Program-made: the position numbers and the translations under genes
In this document: piece by piece, positions 54,701-60,266 of the stretch
Layout: the number at the start of each line of letters is the position of its first letter
How positions within the stretch are numbered: the stretch's first letter is position 1
The notes under the pieces: generated by a model
Told to the model about the DNA's origin: nothing
Seen by the model: only the letters and a program-made list of their open reading frames with translations
Database searches by the model: none
DNA from: Flavobacterium sp. W4I14
GTDB taxonomy: Bacteria > Bacteroidota > Bacteroidia > Sphingobacteriales > Sphingobacteriaceae
Direction of reading: 5' to 3'
Length of the DNA: 64,000 bases
Assembly (NCBI GenBank): GCA_030817875.1
Contig: JAUSZU010000001.1
Location: 3,844,001-3,908,000, forward strand

Positions 54701-56250
54701 GGTTTTTTTGGAGAAGATGGTGTTGCACTAGCACTATTTCCTGCTAATGTTATATCGCTATCATCCCAATATACCACATCCTTACCCGCAACTACATCAT
54801 AATTGCCATCTGTTGTTAATTGTTCTATGATAATTCCCTTAGGGTTGATTTCCACATCGATAAAAGGAAAGTGGACCTCTGCTCCGAATAACTGTACTTT
54901 AATTGTGTTTAAAACGGTACCAGGTGGAACTGCAGTGCCCGAAGTTATAGGATCGGCCACCGATAAACCAGCGTTACCATCCCAAAGAATTTGATTTACA
55001 CCTGCTGTAGAAGTACCTGTTAATACCCTATCATTAAAATTGCCATTACCAGGTATGGTTATTTTGTAGGTACCTGCCAAATTCGAATCGAATTTGATGT
55101 AAGCACCTTTAGAACTCATATAATTGGCAGATCCCTCAACCCCAACAAATGAAATATTAGTAACTGTTGGAATTTGCGGACTTGCTTCTTTTAGCCAAGT
55201 CGTTGCACCATTATTTATGGTATTAGCTGGTAAATCATTTGCAGGCTTTGTAAAGAAAATCTTATGCGTAATATTTAGATCATCAACTTGTCTTGGGTCT
55301 TTAGTTGCAGGTGATGAAGAAGAATTTAAACTTTTATAGGTGGAAGTTCCAGTTCCATTTGGACCCGTAGTATAGCCTCTGTTGTTTACAAAAAAAGTAA
55401 ATCCTACTCCAACTTGCCCATTTCCACTAACGCGATAAGCAAATCCATCTTTGGTTAATACAAAAAACTTACCATAGAAACCACCGGTGCTAGACTTAAA
55501 ATCTCCAGTAATGTAACCATTAAACACATTGGTATAAGCTCTTCCTGTTATAAATGGATAAGTAACTAAATCAGTTTCGGCCAAGCCCCTTGCTCTTACA
55601 GACACATCCCATGCTAAAATTAATGGTTCGTTATTTGGTTGGTGGCCAGTATTTGTTGCTGTCCAAGAATCGTTTGCTCCTATATCTGGTATAGTAACAG
55701 GATTAGCCAAATCTGGGTTAGGAGAAATAAAATCTATCTCAAAAATACCATCTGCTCCAGTTGTATTTTGTACAACATAGGGCGTATATCCACCTGCAGT
55801 TGGCGAAGGACCAGCGAGTTCCTGTGCCCTATTGGCTATCCTACCCGTTGTTGTACTTGCTCCTGAACTAAAAGTAAAGTTTGATCGGCTAGCATTAGGT
55901 ATAACATTTGGCGCAAAGATATTAATCCTCCCCACCCCAATTCCCTGAGCACTTGAGCCTAGATAAATGTATTCATTATTTTTAACAAACACTTTCATTG
56001 TTCCCTTGGTTTGAAATGGCCAGCTATTGGTTGATGTCAACGCAAGACCACTTACCAAGTGAGCACGCTTGCCTGAAGCGCCACTAGGATATAAATCTTT
56101 TGATCCGTCAGCAAAAGCGTCGGGTTTTGAGAAAGCAAAGAGCGTTAGCAGCATCGCCATTTTCATGAAGGCCGAACGTTTAAAGCACGGCGCAAAAAAG
56201 CATACCCAATTAATAGCTGCCGCTATCTTTTTTGGTAAATGTGTATTCAT
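42709..56250 (-). CDS. Giant repetitive surface adhesin with type IX secretion C-terminal domain
   Basis: About 4,513 residues from the ATG at 56250 (MNTHLPKKIAAAINW); a TTG at 56283 is less likely. An N-terminal signal segment ends near FSKPDAFA. Residues ~60-700 form a unique exported head. Eleven VCBS/cadherin-like repeats of about 115 residues follow (NDAPVLVANTNTVAEDVTLT, GTITINANGSYTFVP, PQITYTATDGT), then a different Ig-like unit. Next come eleven DUF11-type repeats of 139 residues, nearly identical (AKDGSYNDFNTNGKVDAGDR, PTDPNYPVTPPTPACPSC). Further diverged DUF11 units and a bacterial Ig-like unit (SPVASDDTASTKANQVVKIP) come after these. The C terminus (NLFTPNGDGINDTFEIIG, WGNEVFHAKGYDNTWTGEG, GTYFYLLRVKR) is the gliding-motility-associated, type B sorting domain of T9SS cargo. 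It is expected to be displayed on the surface with help of PorP/SprF and to act in adhesion. The paired CPSC cysteines of each 139-residue repeat could form regularly spaced disulfides. Confidence 0.93.
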   Translation of the reverse strand: MNTHLPKKIAAAINWVCFFAPCFKRSAFMKMAMLLTLFAFSKPDAFADGSKDLYPSGASGKRAHLVSGLALTSTNSWPFQTKGTMKVFVKNNEYIYLGSSAQGIGVGRINIFAPNVIPNASRSNFTFSSGASTTTGRIANRAQELAGPSPTAGGYTPYVVQNTTGADGIFEIDFISPNPDLANPVTIPDIGANDSWTATNTGHQPNNEPLILAWDVSVRARGLAETDLVTYPFITGRAYTNVFNGYITGDFKSSTGGFYGKFFVLTKDGFAYRVSGNGQVGVGFTFFVNNRGYTTGPNGTGTSTYKSLNSSSSPATKDPRQVDDLNITHKIFFTKPANDLPANTINNGATTWLKEASPQIPTVTNISFVGVEGSANYMSSKGAYIKFDSNLAGTYKITIPGNGNFNDRVLTGTSTAGVNQILWDGNAGLSVADPITSGTAVPPGTVLNTIKVQLFGAEVHFPFIDVEINPKGIIIEQLTTDGNYDVVAGKDVVYWDDSDITLAGNSASATPSSPKKPAFGISGVSSNANGHKFGKYDENSGAGGSDWGNARAIDTYSFVEGSEVSKTIAATISQADLEVTSNTPSLTTTTSGNTVTYTVVVKNLNIAGVSVSDVTGAKFGFEHPAGFTITSAVLTTNTGTIVESSPVNGATKWESTLSMTTGSQGTYVITGTVGAALKNTTLSTRATILRPADIADPNATDESVLTFSGNVDTECNGNPSGNGCNNIQPASVTVGNNPPVGVANVSSTNMNAKLTVADGATGVGGDLLVNDTDADGDALSVTKFTVAGSAGDKTIGGTGFIIPGQGTIIINANGSYSFDPVTNFTGAVNTITYTLTDGTATTTTTLNITVIATNTAPIGVPNTNTTPEDVTLTVADGATGVTGDLLVNDTDPENDPLTITKFTIAGIAGDQAIATPVAIANVGTITINANGSYTFAPLANYNGTVPQITYTLSDGSLTATTTLDITVTPVNDAPVLVANTNTVAEDVTLTVADGATGVTGDLLVNDSDVDGNTLTVTKFTVNGIVGDQAVATPFLIPAVGTITINANGSYVFVPVSNFNGPVPQITYTASDGTATASSTLDITVTPVNDPPVAVNNTGNTNEDVTLTVADGATGVGGDILVNDTDVEGSTLTVASYTIAGIVGTQTVGTPVVITGVGTITINANGSYTFIPAPNYDGAVPVMTYTVSDGAATATATLTITINPINDAPVLVANTNTVAEDVTLTVADGATGVTGDILVNDSDVDGNTLTVTKFTVNGIVGDQAVGAPFLIPAVGTITINANGSYTFVPVANYNGTVPQITYTATDGTVSATSILDITVTPVNDPPVGTPDAYITPMNMAITVGDNAPGDLLLNDIDVDGNPLTITSFTIAGTTYTPSGSLRSIPGGWGALVVRANGSFIFFVALNKVGVVPTITYTLSDGTATASTTLDLTIFNNPPVGVPNTNTTPEDVTLTVADGATGVTGDLLINDTDPENHTLTISKFTVAGVTGDQAVATPFIINNVGTITINANGSYTFAPVADFNGAVPQINYTLTDGNAFATTTLDITVTPVNDPPVLTANTNTVAEDATLTVADGATGVTGDILVNDTDVDGDVLTVTKFTVNGIVGDQAVATPFLIPAVGTITINANGSYVFVPVANFNGPVPQITYTATDGTATATSTLDITVTPVNDVPVLIANTNTVAEDVTLTVADGATGITGDILVNDTDVDGNTLAVTKFTVNGIVGDNAVATPFLIPSVGTITINADGSYAFVPVANYNGNVPQITYTATDGFATATSTLDITVTPVNDAPVAVNNTGNTNEDVTLTVADGATGVTGDILVNDSDVDGNTLNVASYTIAGITGTQTVGTPVAITGVGTITINTNGSYTFTPSPNYAGPVPVITYTVSDGTATATADLTITINPINDAPVAVANTNTTLEDTNLNVADGVTGVAGDILINDTDVEGNTLTVTNYSIFGVTGTQTVGTPVVITGVGTITINADGSYAFQPAANYNGTVPLITYNISDGNGGTASSTLALNVTPVNDIPSFTKGADHVVAINAPAQTVTPWATAVSSGPANESAQSLSFVVTNDKNSLFTTQPSISPTGVLTYTPAAGQYGKTTVTVYVQDNGGTTNGGVDQSASQTFVISIKPVGTTDTDTTPINTATTTIVTANDGPSGVGTSVIPGGTNPSNGTITINPDKSITYTPNNGYVGNDTYTYILETPDGVKSDPITVNITVYNPKISLAKEGIYNDFNGNAKVDAGDRINYTFVVTNTGTVPVTNIIVSDANATISGGPIASLAVGASDNSTFTGFHTLTQAEIDNGGVFNVATATGKDPKDKPVTTTSIDPTPLSPTDPNYPVTPPTPACPSCTVTPIVHTGAMTLAKDGSYNDFNTNGKVDAGDRIDYTFVVTNTGNVTLTNVTVTDANATISGGPIASLAVGASDNSTFTGFHTLTQAEIDNGGVFNVATATGKDPKDKPVTTTSIDPTPLSPTDPNYPVTPPTPACPSCTVTPIVHTGAMTLAKDGSYNDFNTNGKVDAGDRIDYTFVVTNTGNVTLTNVTVTDANATISGGPIASLAVGASDNSTFTGFHTLTQAEIDNGGVFNVATATGKDPKDKPVTTTSIDPTPLSPTDPNYPVTPPTPACPSCTVTPIVHTGAMTLAKDGSYNDFNTNGKVDAGDRINYTFVVTNTGNVTLTNVTVTDANATITGGPIASLAVGASDNSTFTGFHTLTQAEIDNGGVFNVATATGKDPKDKPVTTTSIDPTPLSPTDPNYPVTPPTPACPSCTVTPIVHTGAMTLAKDGSYNDFNTNGKVDAGDRIDYTFVVTNTGNVTLTNVTVTDANATISGGPIASLAVGASDNSTFTGFHTLTQAEIDNGGVFNVATASGKDPKDKPVTTTSIDPTPLSPTDPNYPVTPPTPACPSCTVTPIVHTGAMTLAKDGSYNDFNTNGKVDAGDRIDYTFVVTNTGNVTLTNVTVTDANATISGGPIASLAVGASDNSTFTGFHTLTQAEIDNGGVFNVATASGKDPKDKPVTTTSIDPTPLSPTDPNYPVTPPTPACPSCTVTPIVHTGAMTLAKDGSYNDFNTNGKVDAGDRIDYTFVVTNTGNVTLTNVTVTDANATISGGPIASLAVGASDNSTFTGFHTLTQAEIDNGGVFNVATATGKDPKDKPVTTTSIDPTPLSPTDPNYPVTPPTPACPSCTVTPIVHTGAMTLAKDGSYNDFNTNGKVDAGDRINYTFVVTNTGNVTLTNVTVTDANATITGGPIASLAVGASDNSTFTGFHMLTQAEIDNGGVFNVATASGKDPKDKPVTTTSIDPTPLSPTDPNYPVTPPTPACPSCTVTPIVHTGAMTLAKDGSYNDFNTNGKVDAGDRIDYTFVVTNTGNVTLTNVTVTDANATISGGPIASLAVGASDNSTFTGFHTLTQAEIDNGGVFNVATATGKDPKDKPVTTTSIDPTPLSPTDPNYPVTPPTPACPSCTVTPIVHTGVMTLAKDGSYNDFNTNGKVDAGDRIDYTFVVTNTGNVTLTNVTVTDANATISGGPIASLAVGASDNSTFTGFHTLTQAEIDNGGVFNVATATGKDPKDRPVTTTSIDPTPLSPTDPNYPVTPPTPACPSCTVTPIVHTGAMTLAKDGSYNDFNTNGKVDAGDRINYTFVVTNTGNVTLTNVTVTDANATISGGPIASLAVGASDNSTFTGFHTLTQAEIDNGGVFNVATATGKDPKDRPVTTTSIDPTPLSPTDPNYPVTPPTPACPSCTVTPIVYAPSMSLAKSVSGAVSNTVGAALKYNLVLTNNGNVTLSNIAVSDANAVVTGSPVASLAPGASVTLTAVHTMTQSDLDGGSVTNQAKATGKDPKGNGVDKDSDDPSTGTPDDPTVTIIPAAPSMSFAKSVNGTVPNTVGAALKYNLVLTNTGNVTLSNIAVSDANAVVTGSPVASLAPGATVTLTAVHTMTQSDLDGGSVTNQAKATGKDPKGNGVDKDSDDPSTGTPDDPTVTIIPAAPSMSLTKTATNVVSKVGDVINYNLIVTNTGNVTLKNVTITDAKADPGSIIPLGIAVLQPGAQVTVTARHTLTLADVNSGRFANQATASGTDPKGGIVVVDSDDPSTPAAGDPTVTIITAKPAISLVKSGVLSADGNNIVYTFKIRNTGNVELAPVTLTDNKLSLNVTVASRLEPAAEVSYQYTYSVSQADRDNGKVENTAEVAASSPSGDKVTDRSGTAEDNDQPTQTPMPQRSSIALVKTAVVSGNSINYTFTITNTGMTTLTSVTLNDAKAGISGLLLPLPTGLLPGQSVNHSVVYKLSQADRDLGSVSNTANVDALTPEGKHVGDVSGSDSTNDNPTVTPVTPSPVASDDTASTKANQVVKIPVLGNDDAKTSGFDLSSIEITAQPKNGTLTINSDGTISYKPRAGYTGGDEFSYRLKDKDGYYTNVASVTITADFNAIKVPNLFTPNGDGINDTFEIIGLNQYQSSELTIVNRWGNEVFHAKGYDNTWTGEGLNEGTYFYLLRVKRTEGSEVEVFKGYITLIRAFKK
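45015..49601 (-). repeat. Eleven tandem 417-bp repeats inside the adhesin gene
   Basis: Equivalent points recur every 417 bp (for example 45116, 45533, 45950, 46367, 46784, 47201, 47618, 48035, 48452, 48869, 49286). Each unit codes 139 residues. The first copy in the protein (rightmost, near 49,600) is diverged at its start and the last (near 45,015) at its end; inner copies differ by few bases. Unit-specific variants are GDRI(D/N)YT, ATI(S/T)GG, FH(T/M)LT, ATA(T/S)GK and KD(K/R)P. Confidence 0.95.
50195..54045 (-). repeat. Eleven ~350-bp VCBS/cadherin-like repeats inside the adhesin gene
   Basis: Each unit codes about 115-118 residues with the pattern NDxPV-x-NTN-x-EDVTLTVADGATGV, a conserved VNDTDVDG calcium-site-like loop, GTITINANGSYTF and ITYTxxDG. 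Divergence between units is higher than in the 417-bp array, but pairs several units apart are almost identical. Confidence 0.9.
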
Positions 56251-56267
56251 ATAAAGTGATATTTCGT

Positions 56268-56283
56268 TTGTCCGAACGGACAA
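56268..56283. promoter_or_regulatory. Inverted repeat TTGTCCG-AA-CGGACAA before the adhesin start
   Basis: Perfect 7-bp arms with a 2-bp centre, 18 bp upstream of the preferred ATG at 56250. It could be an operator for a dimeric regulator or part of the mRNA leader. No TAnnTTTG element was found further upstream on the minus strand. Confidence 0.45.
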
Positions 56284-56503
56284 TAATGGAGGCCTTGAAA
56301 GCGTTAATTTTCAGAGAACATCATGATTGCCGTTAACTTTCATAGCACACGCTGATAAAAAACATTTTCAGTATGTACCCGTAAGTGGCCGCAAATATGC
56401 GTTCAGATCGCAGAAATTAAGTATCAATTCATTGGGATGCACTAGATTTATGAATTTTGTATACGTAATACTACATTCAATCAACTTGAAGGTTTATCTC
56501 GTT

Positions 56504-57580
56504 TTAATTGTTCCGAAATTGGGAAGGGGTACAGCCTTTCAGATTCTTAAAGACACGGTTGAAGGTTGCTTTCGATCCAAAACCACACTCGAATATAATC
56601 TCGTCAATGCTCTTTTGTTCATCATTCGTTAGTAAAAAACAGGCATGGTCGATGCGTAACTTATTAATATAGTTGATAAAACTTTCGTTATGAATTCTGC
56701 TAAACAGTTGGCTCGTATAGTGGGCGGAAATTCCCAATAAGCCCGCTACTTTTTCGATCGAAAGCGAACTATCAAGGTGGATGTGGTTTTCGGAGATTAG
56801 GTTTTGCAAACGCAGGTTATATTCAGCCAATAATTCTGTCGGAATGCCGGATTTTTCGTAAGCTGGTTCAGACTTCTGTAACGCTACCAGCGCTCTTGAA
56901 TCGCCCTCAGCTTTTGAAATTCCTTTCACTCTTTTATAGAGATACCTTACAACTGACAGTTGAGCGCTGAGCAGAAAGCCGTAGATGATGTAAAGACCGA
57001 TGGTAGGAGGCATGGCTTTATGCGGTAGTACCCGCGAAACCATCACTACAACGCCAAAAGACGCCATAAACAGGATCAGTATAGAGGCAACATTGATCAT
57101 CCTGCTTCTGTCCCCTAATTGAGCTACTATTTTTTTTGAACCTGTCAAATAAATGGCCCAGCACCCGTAACTCAAGAGGGAGACTCCCTGGCATATTCCA
57201 AGAACTAAATAATATTTCCATCGAAACTGCTCCCTTAATAAGGGGTCAGACAACAATACAATGAATGCAATCCAGAAGATAGGGATAGGTATGGCATGAA
57301 AAAGGATGCGGTTTCGCATTTCTTTATCCATCTCCTTTATAGAGGTGATAATTCCATGATATAACAGCGGGCCATAGCCCAAGGCAAATGGTGCGCCTGC
57401 ATCTACAAACCGGATATCGCCGAAAAAATTAATGGCTATCGCCGTATAGCAGACATGACCGATAGAGTAGAAATGGTAAGCCTGCAGCACGTTGAGAAAA
57501 CTATCCTTTACACCCAACCTGTGGATCAGGATTAGTGAAGCACCCGCAAGCAAAAATATAAGCAGTAAAAGTATATTCAT
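56504..57580 (-). CDS. Membrane-anchored AraC family transcriptional regulator (A)
   Basis: A 358-residue protein. The first ~220 residues hold six to seven membrane helices (ILLLLIFLLAGASLILI, IPIPIFWIAFIVLLSD, YYLVLGICQGVSLLSYGCW, VASILILFMASFGVVVMVS, IGLYIIYGFLLSAQLSVVRY). A cytoplasmic AraC HTH pair follows at about 260-358 (SIEKVAGLLGISAHYTSQLF, IDEIIFECGFGSKATFNRVF, GCTPSQFR). The polytopic N terminus probably senses a membrane or periplasmic signal; no ligand can be named. It starts 5 bp after a second gene of the same design and is likely cotranscribed with it. It lies 220 bp from the adhesin start, on the same strand, so adhesin regulation is possible. Confidence 0.88.
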   Translation of the reverse strand: MNILLLLIFLLAGASLILIHRLGVKDSFLNVLQAYHFYSIGHVCYTAIAINFFGDIRFVDAGAPFALGYGPLLYHGIITSIKEMDKEMRNRILFHAIPIPIFWIAFIVLLSDPLLREQFRWKYYLVLGICQGVSLLSYGCWAIYLTGSKKIVAQLGDRSRMINVASILILFMASFGVVVMVSRVLPHKAMPPTIGLYIIYGFLLSAQLSVVRYLYKRVKGISKAEGDSRALVALQKSEPAYEKSGIPTELLAEYNLRLQNLISENHIHLDSSLSIEKVAGLLGISAHYTSQLFSRIHNESFINYINKLRIDHACFLLTNDEQKSIDEIIFECGFGSKATFNRVFKNLKGCTPSQFRNN

Positions 57581-57584
57581 GATT

Positions 57585-58631
57585 TTAGCAGATTGCTACC
57601 GGGATATTTTGTTTAACCGAACCCCTATATTCTTTTGGGGTTAATCCTACAATTTCCTTAAAATATTTGTTAAATGCACTTTTCGACTTAAACCCACATT
57701 CATAGCTGAGTGCTTCTATCTTTAAATCCAAATCTGCTTCAAGTTTTACTTTGGCATGTCGAATCCGGAGCTCTGCCAGTAGCTGATAAAAATTCTTATC
57801 ATAAAAAACCTTCAAAACGTTGGTCAGCTGAAACCGGGCAATGCCCGTTTTAGCAGCCAACACAGCAAGTGAAAACTCCGGGTCACAAAAGAGATCGGCA
57901 TTGGATAACACGGCATCAATTTTTTCAAAGTAGACATTCTTCCCACCGGTTTCATTACCGATAAGGTCAATTGGTGCAACCGTTTTATGCAGCTTCAAAT
58001 TCAAAGCTCCATCCCTGATGTGCATCCTGATGAAGTTGCCGATCATCAGCCAGCCCATGAAAAGCAACAAATTGATGAGCAGATCTACATCAAATCCATT
58101 CAAAATCTTTGGGAATACATACTGACGGATGAGAATGAAAGCAATCAATATTGAAATAAAAATGCTGAAATAGAAGAAATTCATCAAAAACATTTCGTCT
58201 CTGGCAACCTTCTCCTTTTTCATCAGCGTAATCAGCGGGAAAATACTATGTCCAGCCATCGAGATGATCATCACCAAAAAGTAAAACAGGTAGTAAAAAT
58301 CAAGATAATCTCTTTTCAGATTCAACATCGCCCATGGTGTCTTCAAACACAGGTATATCAAACTCAATAAGACAAAAAAGATGATGTTTAATACAGAAAA
58401 GATGGTGAATGCAGGCTTTTTTTGCAAACTGAGATAGGCACAAAATGCCAAGGGACCATATAAAACCGCTACCGGTAAGCCCGATTCGAGTTGAATTAAC
58501 ACCAGATGAACAAGTGCTACCACGAAAATAGCTATAATGAAATATATAAATTTGTCGCTGGAGGTTTCCAACCACTGGATTTTTTGCTTATTCCTTACAG
58601 ACCACGGGTCAGAGCTTTTATCAACGGACAC
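57585..58631 (-). CDS. Membrane-anchored AraC family transcriptional regulator (B)
   Basis: A 348-residue protein with the same plan: about six membrane helices in residues 28-205 (FIYFIIAIFVVALVHLVLIQ, FSVLNIIFFVLLSLIYLCL, YYLFYFLVMIISMAGHSIF, FSIFISILIAFILIRQYVF, LLINLLLFMGWLMIGNFIR). An AraC-type HTH follows at about 245-340 (FSLAVLAAKTGIARFQLTNV, EALSYECGFKSKSAFNKYFK, VGLTPKEYRGS). Sequence similarity to regulator A is clear only in the DNA-binding part. It is the first of the pair. The segment upstream (58632-59038) carries no recognised promoter. Confidence 0.88.
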   Translation of the reverse strand: MSVDKSSDPWSVRNKQKIQWLETSSDKFIYFIIAIFVVALVHLVLIQLESGLPVAVLYGPLAFCAYLSLQKKPAFTIFSVLNIIFFVLLSLIYLCLKTPWAMLNLKRDYLDFYYLFYFLVMIISMAGHSIFPLITLMKKEKVARDEMFLMNFFYFSIFISILIAFILIRQYVFPKILNGFDVDLLINLLLFMGWLMIGNFIRMHIRDGALNLKLHKTVAPIDLIGNETGGKNVYFEKIDAVLSNADLFCDPEFSLAVLAAKTGIARFQLTNVLKVFYDKNFYQLLAELRIRHAKVKLEADLDLKIEALSYECGFKSKSAFNKYFKEIVGLTPKEYRGSVKQNIPVAIC

Positions 58632-59038
58632 AGCTAATAGTTAAGAAAAAATGATTAGGTAACGACGACTTATTTGATACTATCGGACGAATTTACTTAC
58701 ATTTTCTCTTTATTAATAATATTTGGTTAAAAACACGTAAAAATACTGAAAGTCAAACTGAAAGATAACAGCATCGTCGCAAAAATCCTTGCACATCTCT
58801 AAGCAAAACAGTTAAATTAAACGAGGTAATATATATGACAATATAAATTAATATACAAAATATGAAAGCAGACGAACTTTTTTATTCAGCTTTAAGTGAC
58901 AGATTCTTGCGGCATGCGGAATCAAAATCATCTGCCTCAAAAACTGCGGGGGAATATCAATGAAAACCTTTGAAAAAGACAAAAGCTATCTTTCCCAGAT
59001 CACTATCAAATAAAGTGAGGAGATTATACGGAAGCGTT
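58632..59038. other. Intergenic region between the AraC pair and the cbb3 cluster
   Basis: About 400 bp, AT-rich. Two very short plus-strand frames overlap by ATGA (58862-58963, 33 residues, MKADELFYSALSDRF...; 58960-59013, 17 residues). They lack recognisable features and I leave them as unproven. No promoter for regulator B was recognised. Confidence 0.4.
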
Positions 59039-59740
59039 TTATCGACAATTTACTGTATGCCCGTAGGTACCAGTAGTTTTAGGAGATATGAAGGGAATAC
59101 CAAGGTCGGCCGACCGTAATATGAGCAATGCCCCCATAAAAAGCATAAGCCAAGGGATAAGTTTGTTGGTATTAAAGCGGATGTATTTCTTCAGGAAAAT
59201 CCCTCCTAACGAAATCATGAGCATCAGTGGTGCGGTACCCAACCCAAAGAGAAACATAAAAGCACCACCAGATTTAATACTGCCGGTATTTAAAGCAGTT
59301 GCAAGTGCCAGATAAACCATCCCGCAGGGGATGATGCCATTAAGCATTCCCGCAAAAAATCCCCACAATGGCAAATTGAATACTTTCCCCATTAATCTGC
59401 TTAGCGGATTGAGTACCCATGACTGGAACTTAGAAAACCTATTTCTATAAGCAGCATTTAACTGTAGCGCTGTAAATAAAATCAGTATAGAACCGATTAA
59501 GATACTCAGCATTTTCTGATCGCTAAAAATGCGGATACTGCTCCCTAAAGCACCCACCAACAGCCCTAATATCGTATACACGGCAATTCTGCCAAATTGG
59601 TACAACAAAAGCTGAAATCCACTTTGAAAGAAATCCTGTTTCCTGAAAGGCATACCCAGCATAATCGGCCCGCACATTACTGCGCAGTGAAGGCTTCCGA
59701 AAAGCCCCATCAAAAATGCAAGTGGTAAAAAATCCATCAT
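59039..59740 (-). CDS. SafE/TauE-like membrane protein of the cbb3 oxidase cluster
   Basis: A 233-residue polytopic protein with about six helices. The start MMDFLPLAFLMGLFGSLHCA is followed by VMCGP; this HCAxMCGP motif at the end of helix 1 and the matching NGIIPCGMVYLALA in the second half are the marks of the sulfite exporter TauE/SafE-like group related to DsbD and CcdA. In cbb3 clusters such proteins replace or accompany CcoS/CcoI functions and are thought to help with copper or thiol chemistry during oxidase assembly. It overlaps the FixH-like gene by 4 bp (ATGA), so the two are translationally coupled. The exact substrate is unknown. Confidence 0.85.
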   Translation of the reverse strand: MMDFLPLAFLMGLFGSLHCAVMCGPIMLGMPFRKQDFFQSGFQLLLYQFGRIAVYTILGLLVGALGSSIRIFSDQKMLSILIGSILILFTALQLNAAYRNRFSKFQSWVLNPLSRLMGKVFNLPLWGFFAGMLNGIIPCGMVYLALATALNTGSIKSGGAFMFLFGLGTAPLMLMISLGGIFLKKYIRFNTNKLIPWLMLFMGALLILRSADLGIPFISPKTTGTYGHTVNCR

Positions 59741-60165
59741 AGGGTGATGTTATTTTTAAACAGATAATCTTTTCCTGAGGAGTGCCACTGGAGGTTTAAA
59801 AACCACATTCCCCTGGGCATTTTAGTTTTATCAACCAGAATAAGATTCGCCGTTCCTGAGGTCTGCCCCTTTAACTTAACATCATCATTGCTATTGGCAG
59901 GCCGCATTAAAATAAGGTTGTAGGTGGCACTATCTTTTACCTGAATGATAATCTGAGTTTTTGTGATGGTAATTTTGGGACTGGCATCATCTTCTATTAC
60001 ATTCACTTTGGCATTGTATTCTGCATTATAATTGATCCCTTTTTCGTAATAATTTTCTTCGATCAACGCATCCCGTCCGTGTACATGGAACATATAAACC
60101 ACCATCCCCACAATAAACATCATGAATGTAAGCATACCCAACACTATTTTTGTTCCCCAGTTCAT
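59737..60165 (-). CDS. ccoH: FixH family protein (CcoH)
   Basis: 142 residues from the ATG at 60165 (MNWGTKIVLGMLTFMMFIVG); the longer frame to 60222 has no family support. One N-terminal membrane helix (about 5-27) with VVYMFHVHGRDALIEENYYE following is the FixH signature, then a periplasmic beta-sandwich to the end. CcoH/FixH stabilises early assembly forms of cbb3 oxidase. It lies between CcoG and the SafE-like gene in the same operon. Confidence 0.87.
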   Translation of the reverse strand: MNWGTKIVLGMLTFMMFIVGMVVYMFHVHGRDALIEENYYEKGINYNAEYNAKVNVIEDDASPKITITKTQIIIQVKDSATYNLILMRPANSNDDVKLKGQTSGTANLILVDKTKMPRGMWFLNLQWHSSGKDYLFKNNITL

Positions 60166-60266
60166 AGCTTTTTTTTTAATTTTGAATGAGAGAATGATTG
60201 AATGGCAACGATAACTCCACATTCATCATTCAAAATTCAATTCTTCACTCATTCTCATTCTCTAAT

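Noticed and set aside
58862..59013. Two tiny plus-strand frames (33 and 17 codons) overlapping by ATGA
   Set aside because: Overlap is suggestive of coupling, but both are too short, show no motif and have no promoter; kept only as a note.
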